NCBI GenBank assembly: GCA_023375785.1
Contig: SZWC01002382.1
Span: 9,389-63,876 of the forward strand
Direction of reading: 5' to 3'
Length of the DNA: 54,488 nucleotides
Origin: Penium margaritaceum
Taxonomy: Eukaryota > Streptophyta > Zygnematophyceae > Desmidiales > Peniaceae
Part shown: positions 34,901 through 43,969 of the stretch, in pieces
How the letters are laid out: the number at the start of each line of letters is the position of its first letter
How positions within the stretch are numbered: the first letter of the stretch is position 1
The notes under the pieces: generated by a model
Databases searched by the model: none
Told to the model about the DNA's origin: nothing
The model's input: the letters and a program-made list of their open reading frames with translations, nothing else
Translations under genes and position numbers: made by a program

Positions 34901-35062
34901 GATGGTGTGTTGCATCCACGCACAGAGCATATCAACGTAGAACATCACTTCGTTCGTGAAGCAGTCGAAGCAGGGGCAGTGCAAGTGTGCCCTGTCAAGG
35001 GTGCTGACCAGCTTGCCGATTTTCTGACCAAGACACTTCCCTCTCCCACACTCCATCCCTAA
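31890..35062 (+). pseudogene. element C pol (protease, integrase, RT, RNase H)
   Basis: Protease: WLYDTAALHHMS near 31900, then a frame change and LTGVQYVPRLKLNLLS. Integrase: LLHRCLAHINTE, with the second Cys of the CxxC pair replaced by Phe; catalytic motifs VHADLTGP, RTDREGEF and QQNGVAERWHRTL are intact. TAG 32562 and TGA 33699 interrupt. RT starts with INVKWVFKLKK, but the stretch holding the first catalytic Asp is deleted and replaced by a hairpin (33897-33937). ALYGLKQ follows, then YVDDLLIL at 34119. RNase H (CDSDYARDQ, VAEAEYMALGEAA, GADQLADFLTK) follows a TAA at 34616. It ends at 35062, just before the polypurine tract. RT is dead. Confidence 0.92.
33897..33937. other. fold-back hairpin replacing the RT catalytic segment of element C
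   Basis: Two perfect 18-base arms (33897-33914 and 33920-33937) with a 5-base loop. The right arm is the native coding sequence that leads into PEGFEDG. The left arm is its inverted copy and sits where the DVKTAF region should be. Confidence 0.9.
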
Positions 35063-35110
35063 CTCCAAGAGATTGGTTGTGCATCTGCAACACTCATGCC
35101 CAAGGGGGCG

Positions 35111-35662
35111 TGTTATGTCTCTCCTGTATATATTTCTCCCTCCTGAGTGGCCATGAGTGTGCAGGGCATGCTAGCTCAGAGAGCGGAGGCAATGCACAGT
35201 GAGCACACGCGCCACCAGTGGCCTGGCGACACTCCCGCTGCCTTCACACGTGCCCGCTTCCCTCCTGGCAGCATCGCCCTAGCCTCATCTTGCAGTTTTC
35301 TGCCGCATACGCTCTTGCGTCTCTCATGACTCTGTTTGTGACATAGATTAGGCTTGCTTGTGAACCTGGGTTAGTTCTGGCTGATATAGTTTAGGTTCAA
35401 ACCCAGAGTAGGGCTTGTGTGCTTGTACGGATCTCGAGTAGGGTTTCCCCCTCGCAGTTGGTCAAGCGCCGGCGAGCTCCGCTCGCCGGCCCAACAGGTG
35501 AGCTGGAATAGCGAAGCTCACCTGCTCGGTCTCTTCCTTGTCGTTGTGCTAGGTCCAGTGGGTCCCGCCATGACCCCTCCCACCTTTACTCAACCCAAAC
35601 TTAGCCGTTTCTAAACCAAGTCATCCCATTCTAGTTGCATTGGAATTGTGATTAGCATCTCA
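35111..35662 (+). repeat. 3' LTR of element C
   Basis: TGTTATGTCTC to GCATCTCA, 552 bp, collinear with the 5' LTR apart from the gap artefact. Followed by the CGTGT duplication and then element B sequence. Confidence 0.95.
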
Positions 35663-35667
35663 CGTGT

Positions 35668-37240
35668 GGCCGCGTGTGATGGGATTCTTGTCGCTGACAT
35701 GTGTCACAAGACTTGCAGACGTTGGCCACGTCAGATTGCATCTTGTCCCACCAATAGTTTTTTGGTAGTTTCTTTAGCGTCTTGTCCTCTCCCAAGTGTC
35801 CACCTGGACCTCTCTTGTGGCATTCGTTGAGCAGAATACCGCAAAGTTTGTCATTCGGAGGAACGACCACCTGGCAAGTGAACCATCGTCACTAATAGGG
35901 TAGGTCAAACCAAAATGTTTCCATGTTGTTTCCGCCGTGCTGGTTGTAATCTCATGTGAACAGCCACCAGAGATACTGATCTCGCTGCAGCTGTAGTGTT
36001 GCTGTCTCTGCCATTAAATATGGTTGGCGGCTGAGTGCATTGTTTTGGTTGATTTTGCCTTGGCGGTACTCAATATCATAGTCGAACCCGGATTCAAGGA
36101 ACTCCATCCATCGGGTTTGAATTTGACTGAGGTTTGGCTGTGTCTTTAAATGTTTCAACGCGTGGTGGTGTGCACAATGCTTCGGCGACATCTGGATAAC
36201 ACAGCCATGTCTTAAATGCATGTACGACTGCCAGCATTTCTTTCTCATGTACGGCGTAGTTGAGTCCCAGTCCCCGCAGTTTTCAAGGCATGTATGTGAC
36301 TAGTTGTCTGCCCTTACCATGGTCTTGTAGGAAGACTGCACCGATGACTTGATCTGAAGCACTCATAGCCATGATGTAATCCATTGTCAAATCATCTCAT
36401 TGTAGGACTGGTGTCAAGGTCAGAGCGTTCCGCAAAGCAGTGAACACTTCTTGTTTGTTGTATCCCCACTGCCACTCATTTTCTTTTCAAGTGAGGTCAG
36501 AAAGAGGCACTGACACTTGGGCGTAGTCCCATATGGAGCACCGGTAGTAATTGCAGAAGCCGAGATAGACTTCAACATCTCAAACATTGGTCGGCATCGG
36601 CAAATAAACGACTGCTGCCACCTTTTGTGCATCCATGGTGATCTGTCCGCTGTTAATGATGTGATCCCAAAACTCGGTGGAACGGCGACCGAAGTCACGC
36701 TTTGACATTTTTCTGAAAAATTCCTCTCTTTGTAAAACTTCCAGAACTTTTAAAAGGTGTCCATCGGGCTTCTTTGGGGCGCGGCTGTATACCACGATTT
36801 TATTGAGGTACACCACGACAAAATCGTCGAGGTCCGGGCGGAAGATGTTCATTGGTTCCATGAACATCGTTGGAACATTTGTATATTCAAACGGCATTCA
36901 CGAGAACTCAAAATGCCCATAGCCAGTTTGGAATGCTGTGTTCTTGATGTCGGCGTCTGCAATGTGAATCTGGTGATATCGGATGCGCAAGTCGATTGTG
37001 GTGAGAATTCGAGCCCCTCGGAGTTGGTTGAAAAGTTCGGCAGCTGGGGGGAGAGGATAGTGGTTCTTGATGGTAGCGTTGTTCAACTCCCGGTTGTCCT
37101 TGCACATCCGCATCTCACCAGTTTTCTTTTTCACTAACATTACTAGTGCTGCGTATGATGCCGTGGATGGGCAGATGAACCCCTGACCAAGCATCTCATC
37201 GAGTTGCTTTTTGAGCTCGGTCAGCTGGTGGTTGCTCATC
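35668..37240 (-). pseudogene. element B RT, RNase H and integrase N-terminus
   Basis: Read on the - strand. RT N-terminal half at 36898-37240: MLGQGFICPSTASYAALV, MRMCKDNRELNN, ILTTIDLRIRYHQIHIA. RT palm at about 36580-36897, where the catalytic YLDD has become YLNK (YLNKIVVYS). RNase H lies at about 35950-36560 (TQPNLSQIQTRWMEFL, DYDIEYRQGKINQN). The integrase zinc-binding part at 35668-35870 keeps H-x-H and CKSCDTC (GGHLGEDKTLKKL, YWWDKMQSDV). Multiple frame changes and stops; RT is inactive by its catalytic residues alone. Confidence 0.88.
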
Positions 37241-39315
37241 AGGTAGGCCCCTCGAACTGTGGTTTGGCTACCCGGCTTCAGTTCAATGCGATGGTTGATG
37301 TCTTGTTGAGGGAGTAGGGTTCTCGGGAGTTTGTCGGGGAAGAAGCTCGCAAACTCTTAGATGAGTGTTTTAAAGTCTTTGGGAACCATCGCGAACTTTG
37401 TTGATGCCCATGAGGCCGATGAGAGTGATGAGTCAGAAACTGCAAATTTCGCTTCCTTTATTTGCTCATAATGTACAAGCCACGCACAAGCTCGTCATTG
37501 CATGCAATGCTTGGCCAGGTTGAGTGGTATAGGCTGCAGGGGTTGTTTCTTCTTGGCTATCATGGACTCCTCTGCTGCTTCCACCTCTATTGTTTCAGCT
37601 GTCATCTTCCGTCCCACACGCGGAAGTTGTCACATGGCGCCATCAATTTCCACGTAGACGTCACCACTGTTCCAGTTGATTTGCGAATTGTGTTAATACA
37701 GGAAATCTCATCCGACAATGGTGTTGTGATCACTGATTGGACAGGGTCTCCAGACCGTTGCATCCCGTGGATCTCCCACCTATAGTCTTAGTGGTTCTCG
37801 GAGTCTCCGTATCCGTAATCTCCTATCAATAGTTTATCCTGCAAACACCTCTGGTTCGGTCTGCAAACCCAGTTTACAAACCATGTCATTGCTTACAAAG
37901 CTGTGAGAATCTCCTCCATGCAATAGTGCTGGTTCCGTTCTGCAACTCATGCATCCTCCAGGTTGGACTTTTAGCAATCTTGCAGGCTAGTCATCCTTGT
38001 ACCCCTCGTTGAACTCTGTGATCTCAGAAACCCTTTGCAGTTATGTAGGCCGATCCGATAGGCAATCTTTTGGTGTAATTCTCTCTATTCGGACAAGAGT
38101 TGCTTGTTTCACTCCTGTCCTTTGTCATTTCCCGACTCATTTTTCTCCGTCTTCCCCCCCTTTTCCGCCTGCTATTTGCTACAATAGTTGGGAGCAATAT
38201 GCCCAACTTTTCTATAGCTCTAGCAGGGGTGCGTGTCTCTCTGGTTGACAGCGTCTACTTCCATCGGAGTCAAGGAGTCCTCCGAATGGAAATTTCCGTT
38301 TTTCAAGGATAATTGTGGTTGGGAGGTTGCTAGCCATAGGATTCCTGGATTCGAGCGTTATATTCGGCGCTGTAGATTGTTTCTGCTACTACGATCATCC
38401 GTTGCAAGTCGTTTTGGATGCCAAAGATGGCAATTGCTCGTCGAATGTCCCGTTTGCGGCTGTTTTGAGTTTGTCGGGAGCGATGTCTGCTCTGGTGATG
38501 ATCTCGTGGAATCTTCGCATGTACTCTACCACGCAGGACTGCTGACAAAGATGCTGGAGCTTGTACCATTTGTCAGACTTCTCATTGAGCCATCCGAATC
38601 GTGTGAGTATTGCACATGAGAATTTGTTCCAGCCGGTTGGTGGTGTCAGTGCGTCTTGCCACTCTGGGTTGATCTCCTCCAAGGGTAGAATGCCTGCGGT
38701 CTGTGATATGAGATGGGCGTGGTTGGCCGTTGATGATGCCCTGCTGGACTCCTGCTGCCATTGGATGGCCTTTAGATCAGACCACCAACTTAGTGCTGTG
38801 CCACGCAAAAGCAGGGCCATAAGGTCAATCTTTATTTGTTTGTCATTGACCCCAGCAGCGATGAAGTGTACCTCCAAACTCATCAGCCACATCCAAACTG
38901 TGGGTCATTTAGAGTTTGCAGGATCAAATGGTTCCTGTGGGGCTGGTTGAATTTTGGGTTTTCTTGAGAGTTGGGAATTTCTCTTGAGGAGCACCACTTC
39001 ACATGCGCTTGCATTGCTAAGAGCCTCCATTATGACATTGAGTTGTTGGAGTAGATGGCTGTTGATCTCCTTGAGCACGGAGATTCGGTTCACCAGTTCA
39101 ACGTTGATCCGCGCCTGTCGTCTGTTGTCACGTGTCATTCCTGCTGTCATTGTTGAGGCTGTCAGTAGGGGCGGCTGGTTTACTTCTGTTGGGTCTGCGA
39201 CCGGATTGGTCGTTGAGGCCGTAGGGGTCAATCCAGCTGCCGCATACCCCGCCACGCCAGCATTTGCTGTCGGTTCAGGGTTCGCGTGCATAGGCACGTT
39301 CTGCTCCTCCATCAC
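37241..39315 (-). pseudogene. element B gag, zinc knuckle and protease
   Basis: Gag N-terminus at 38905-39315 (Ala/Thr-rich, then a leucine-rich coil). Capsid-like part at about 38330-38892 (LLLRGTALSWWSDL, WNKFSCAILTRFG, VVEYMRRFHEI). A zinc-knuckle relic near 38170-38225 reads KVGHIAPN with disturbed Cys positions. The protease relic near 37880 reads LLHGGDSHSFVSNDM where LLDSGASHSF is usual, so the catalytic Asp is His. 37241-37860 is the protease-RT linker with no clear motif. Confidence 0.78.
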
Positions 39316-39481
39316 CGAAGTCGTCGCCGAAGACCCGCTGCTGGCCGTCGGTTGCGCTCACTTGCCACACGTTGTAGTCGCAAAGCCTGAAAAGTCTTGA
39401 CGTGCGAGATGCGCTGACGGCTTGTGCGAGGTAGTCCTCTAGATGGGTAAATTAGTTGGATGCCTCTCCAGCACCATTGCA

Positions 39482-39492
39482 CTTTGATACCA
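39482..39492 (-). other. primer binding site of element B (initiator tRNA-Met type)
   Basis: On the - strand TGGTATCAAAG lies two bases inside the 5' LTR, one mismatch from the standard initiator tRNA-Met site. Confidence 0.82.
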
Positions 39493-39494
39493 AG

Positions 39495-40064
39495 TGTTAT
39501 GCTGAACGGTGCATACATGGTGAACAAGTAGAAGTTGTGAGGCAGAACACGATTTAGAATATGGGACACTTGAGCAATACATAATCATGTGTAAGTGTAC
39601 TTCAATGACAAGTGTCAAAATCATCAAACACATATATATATACATATATATATACACAAGTATTGAGTTACGAATGAGGCATAGTCGGGGTCGTTGGGTC
39701 AATCGTTGAGCAACGCGTGTGGAGTTGCGTCGTGAGAGGTAGGATTTGAGAAGCTCCGTCGAGGAATTGGGGGGCTTCAAGGATCGACGGTGAATATTCA
39801 AGATGCATCTTTATAAATCAAAGAATGTCTCAATGCGTCGAAAAGTTGACCGAAAGGTTGTGACACTACTATCATAGAGTCGCGAGAGCGGTCAAAGTTT
39901 TCATAAAGTTCGGTAAGGCTCTTTGGAGGAGAAGGGCAGCTGGCCAATTTTCCCTTGGCCTTTGGAGTGAAAATCGGGGTTTGGATGTGTGGTAGGCTGG
40001 TTGTGTAACAACAGAAATGTCCACTTGGAACGATTAGGGACTCGTGTACGTCTGGTACGTAACA
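39495..40064 (-). repeat. 5' LTR of element B
   Basis: On the - strand it runs from TGTTACGTACCAG to CAGCATAACA (570 bp). It includes an AT dinucleotide run (plus coordinates 39632-39656) that is shorter in the 3' LTR. Confidence 0.88.
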
Positions 40065-41063
40065 GACAAACCTTCTTCTACTTTTAATTTTATGCTGAAC
40101 AGCTGGCTGCCTTGTGGAGTGTTTCCCTTCTCCCGCAACAAGACACATCGAAGAGTCGGTGTTGCCACAGTGATGAATCGAGGTTAAAATCCCAACAAAA
40201 AACAGATAGGAAGTCAGCTGCAAGGACAGTGAAGATGCATCTTCAGGTTGCGGAAAATTCCCTTAAAACCTGCGGCCGGGGGAAAGGACACAATGTTTTA
40301 TTTGTTAGTCAAATCGCATGACAACGGAGCTGAATTTGAATGTAAAAAAATTAAAGTGACTGGCACTGCGCAGCAGTGAACCCTCATTGGTTTTCGAATG
40401 TTTCTAGTCAAGTTGTCAAAGCTGCGTGGAAACTACCTTTCTAAGCCTTGGCAGCAATAGCGGGGAGAGAAGTGTTCTGTTAGCTTTTTTCTACATGTGA
40501 ACTCTGCTGTCAATCCGCCGGCAGCAAGCTGGCACTTGTCTGTTCCTCCGTATTGAACTATCTTTCACTGCATGATGTAACACGATCACGCACGTCTGTG
40601 TACGTGTTGCGTGACATCAGCAAGCTGCATGTAGTTTTCGGCAGCCAGAAGAGAACAAAAACAATTTCTGTAGAGATGTAGGTTTTCCATTACATGATGG
40701 ACAACCTTCCAGTGTGGAACTCGGCTCTGCCAATAACCAGTGCCGAGCAAGTCCTCTGAAGGTGGGCAGTCAGCAAAAACTGCACAAATAGCTCTGTTTT
40801 AAAAGTAGCACGCAAAAATGGTGCCCCCTAAAAGCTGTCACGCAACAATGGCGTCCCCCCTAAACGAGCACGCAAAAATGGCTCCCCCCCCCCCCCAAAA
40901 CAAGTGCACAAAAATAGCACCCCACTAAGTTGCACGTGAAAACGGTACCCTCCCTTTGGCGATGCCATGTCATCAACTAAAGTTCACAATTGTTCGCGGA
41001 CCCGTCTACTTTCTCTTCAAATTTCTCTCTCAATAAAGAACTTGCAAAGTTTTATAGGTAAAG
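40065..41063. other. no gene recognised; short minisatellite inside
   Basis: Mixed-composition sequence with no coding signal on either strand. At 40796-40955 about five imperfect copies of a 25-30 base unit (CACGCAAAAATGG plus a C run and AAA) form a minisatellite with a run of C near 40886. Confidence 0.6.
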
Positions 41064-41520
41064 TGATTGACGTGAAAACAATGAAGATCATGATCACACG
41101 CGGAAAAGGATCCTATAACATCCATTTTCTCCTTTTTTTTCCCTTGCTTTGAAGGTAGTTGGCTCTAGCTTTTTCCTATTGCAGCAAAGGCAATCTGCCC
41201 CGCTTTTTTTTTCGCATCGAAGGCAACTGGGAGGGGGATAGGGAGGGGGAGGCAAAAGCAAGGCAGATCGCTTTCTTTCTCTCACAGCAAAGCCAACTAG
41301 GAGGGGAGAGCGAGGGGGAGGTGAAAGCATGGCAGATTGCCTTTAACGCGAGAAAAAAAAAAAAAGTGGGACAGATCACCTTTGACAGGACGGGTGGGAA
41401 TGAAAGCAAAACAGAGCCAACCGGCTTGGAAGCAAGGGAGAAGGGAAAAAATCCACAAATGGATGTTATAGGGTCCTTTTCCTCACCTGATCATGATCAT
41501 CATCATTTTCAAGTCAATCA
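41064..41520. mobile_element. fold-back / MITE-like element with long terminal inverted repeats
   Basis: The left end TGATTGACGTGAAAA and the right end TTTTCAAGTCAATCA are inverted copies. The inverted similarity continues inward for about 110 bases per arm (GATCATGATCA, CCTATAACATCCATT, GTTGGCTCT). The core holds purine-rich direct repeats (AAGGCAGATCGCTTT, GCATGGCAGATTGCC). No transposase. No target duplication could be identified, so the superfamily is unknown. Confidence 0.75.
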
Positions 41521-41599
41521 TGCATTCCTCATGTCATGTTTTCCGCACATGACCATGATCCATTCCTATTGTCCATTGTGCAAGTACAGGAAATCTTGT

Positions 41600-42930
41600 A
41601 TGAGGATGATTTTGTGGTCGCTCATAGGGAAAAACATCTGTAGATCCTTGTGTTGTGCAGATCTCCGATGGATAGTTGGTGTGTTTTGCAAAGTTGACAA
41701 ATCTCTAGCCCTTCAAACACTCTCAGTTCGGTCGACAAACCCAGCTTCAGAGCCATGTCGTAGCTTCCAATGCTATGAGAAGCTCCCCTATCCAGCAATG
41801 TGGGTAGCATTTTGCAACTCTTACAATCCCTTGTTTGTCCTCGTAGAAGTATTGCCGGTTGGTTATCCTTGTACCCCTTGTCGTAGTGTGTGATCTCAGA
41901 AATCTTTGTCTACCGCAATGTGAGCCGCTTCTATGGGCGATCAGTCAACGTAGAATTTTCTGACGGGACAGGTTCCTTGCGGTCTACTCCTGCCCTTTGC
42001 CATTTCTCAACTCCTCATTTTTTCTCTGTGACTTCCCTCCTTTTTGGTCTGTTGATGCCGTTTTCGACAACTGTGTAAGATGTGGCTTGGCTTCCCATAA
42101 GTGCAGCCCAGCTGCTAATCGTGTTGATCAATGGTGTCAATCTCCATTAGAGGCAGATTTTTTATCTACTACGACTTCCCTTGCCACGATAGGAATTGTG
42201 GCTATGGGGTCGCCAGCAATTGGATTCCTGCATATGAGCATTGCACTCGACGTTGTTGATGCGATCGGTTGTTGTGGTCATTCGCAAAAGTTTGTCTTGG
42301 ATGCCAAAAATAGTGATTTCTTGCCAAATTTCTCTCTTAGGACCATTGGTATAATAGAAACACAACTCGTCAAGGGAAAGGTCATTGCAGATGATGATTT
42401 TACAGAAACGTCGAGTGTACGCCGTCATTCTAGACTGGTAACATAGACATTGGAGTCCATACCCTATGTCAGACTTCTCATTTAGCTTCGCAAAGAGAGC
42501 AAGGCTAGCACACGCAAAGTTGCTTCATGTTTTCGGTGGCATGAGGGAGTCATGCCATGTTGGATTAATTTGATTGATAGGTAGTACGCATGTGGTCAAC
42601 GATGTGAGAGCATTCACGTGAGCCATTCATTTGGCTCCCCCGGTCTCCTATTGCCACTGGATGGTCTTGAGATTGGACCACCAACTTAAAGTTGTGCCAC
42701 GCAAAAGTGAGGCCATGAGGTCAATTTTCTTCATGTCATTGTTGACCTCAGTAGCAGCCAAGTACACCTCCAAACCCATCAACCACAACCTGATTGTCGG
42801 TCTCTTGGAGTTTTCAAAATTGAATGACTCAAGATGTGAGAGTGTGCGCTCTCTCGAGATTAATCCTTTATGTGTGGAGAGTACAGTCGCAGCTGAAGTA
42901 TGGGCTTGGAGATAGTCTGGAAACCAAAAC
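41600..42930 (-). pseudogene. second gag-protease relic of the element B family
   Basis: Matches 37880-38890 in order and orientation at the DNA and protein level. Protease relic LLDRGASHSIGSYDMALKLGL (Asp kept, Ser replaced by Arg) at about 41730-41810. Gag relic TIFGIQDKLLRM near 42300, which corresponds to AIFGIQNDLQRM in element B. The capsid part at 42600-42790 matches 38750-38890. No LTR or RT is attached, so it is a fragment. Confidence 0.75.
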
Positions 42931-43514
42931 TGGGCATCATAGGAAATGACAGGTTAATTACAATGAACAAAGTACAAGGTATTGATACTGTCCGACCAGC
43001 TAGTCGTAGCCCTTGCCTACTGCTTTCCAAGCTTGTTGTAACAAGCTACTTGCTTCTGAACCCAGTGCTCCATTAGCTCCTAATGCTAGTGGAAGAAGTG
43101 ACCGACTGTAAATCATCCAAATTGACAGTCTACCTTGTCCTTCAACCAGCGGCCACGTTAGCTGGATGCCTCCCGGCGGTGGATACGGCCGCTTTGGTGC
43201 GCACACCACCAAAAGTACTACGACTGTTACACGGTCGCAGTCACCAGATTTGCTCCTGCCGTTGACCGCACACGTTGCTGGGGTTTGTCCTCCGAGACAA
43301 CCCCTTGGCGGATAGCGTGATTCACACGCTATGGTCCAAGGTGGAGGATTCTTCCATGCGTGGCGTGTTTGAAATGCCACACGAGGTGCAAGCAAAGCAG
43401 GACCTTGCTTGCTCGCTTGCTTGCTCACTTGCTCGCTCCTCCTCCTCCTCACATCAGCAGTCAAGGGGAGGTGAGCTCGACCGTGAACTGTCTTTTTGAA
43501 AATCAGAAAAAGGC
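42931..43514. other. no gene recognised
   Basis: Frames of up to 155 codons exist on the - strand (43000-43464), but I see no domain motif. It could be terminal sequence of a neighbouring gypsy element. The CTTGCTTGCTCGCT run at 43407-43437 is a simple repeat. Confidence 0.4.
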
Positions 43515-43969
43515 CCGCGTGCCCTTGAAACTAGGATGAGCCCTGAGTATGCCGTAAAAACAGGACACCTTGTTGTATTCACCTCCCCCCCCCCCTCAAA
43601 GGCACGATATCATGGTGCGCATGAGGAAATCCTTGAGAATAGTGTTGGTACACCCGACATGAAAGCTGGCCTCTAGCTCCCAAGAGTTGTGCTTTGCCAA
43701 GTACCGCATCTACTACACCAAAACCTCACACCGGCATCCCCNCCGCGTGCCCTTGAAACTAGGATGAGCCCTGAGTATGCCGTAAAAACAGGACACCTTG
43801 TTGTATTCACCTCCCCCCCCCCCTCAAAGGCACGATATCATGGTGCGCATGAGGAAATCCTTGAGAATAGTGTTGGTACACCCGACATGAAAGCTGGCCT
43901 CTAGCTCCCAAGAGTTGTGCTTTGCCAAGTACCGCATCTACTACACCAAAACCTCACACCGGCATCCCC
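43515..43969. other. 227-bp direct duplication around an ambiguous base
   Basis: 43515-43741 and 43743-43969 appear identical and are separated by a single n at 43742. Each contains a poly-C run. As at 29801, this looks like a scaffold join where the same sequence was placed twice. Confidence 0.8.

Larger units (their letters stand above)
29304..35662 (+). mobile_element. complete Ty1/copia element (element C) nested in element B
   Basis: The LTRs (29304-30024 and 35111-35662) are TG...CA and are flanked by CGTGT on both sides (29299-29303 and 35663-35667), a perfect 5-bp target duplication. An initiator tRNA-Met primer site follows the 5' LTR and a purine tract (AAGGGGGCG) precedes the 3' LTR. 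The inner order gag, protease, integrase, RT, RNase H defines copia. It sits in the opposite orientation to element B and is therefore younger. Its coding frames are broken, including a deletion in RT. Confidence 0.95.
27639..40064 (-). mobile_element. Ty3/gypsy chromovirus (element B), split by copia element C
   Basis: LTRs at 39495-40064 (5') and 27639-28159 (3'), both with TGTTA-type termini. A primer site matching initiator tRNA-Met lies inside the 5' LTR, and a polypurine tract lies next to the 3' LTR. GACA flanks both outer ends as a short target duplication. Reading down the - strand: gag, zinc knuckle, protease, RT, RNase H, integrase, chromodomain. Copia element C interrupts the integrase. 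Without that insert, element B is about 6.1 kb, a normal chromovirus size. Its frames are heavily decayed. Confidence 0.88.

Noticed and set aside
43000..43464. 155-codon - strand frame as a gene
   Set aside because: No recognisable domain; surrounded by gypsy relics.
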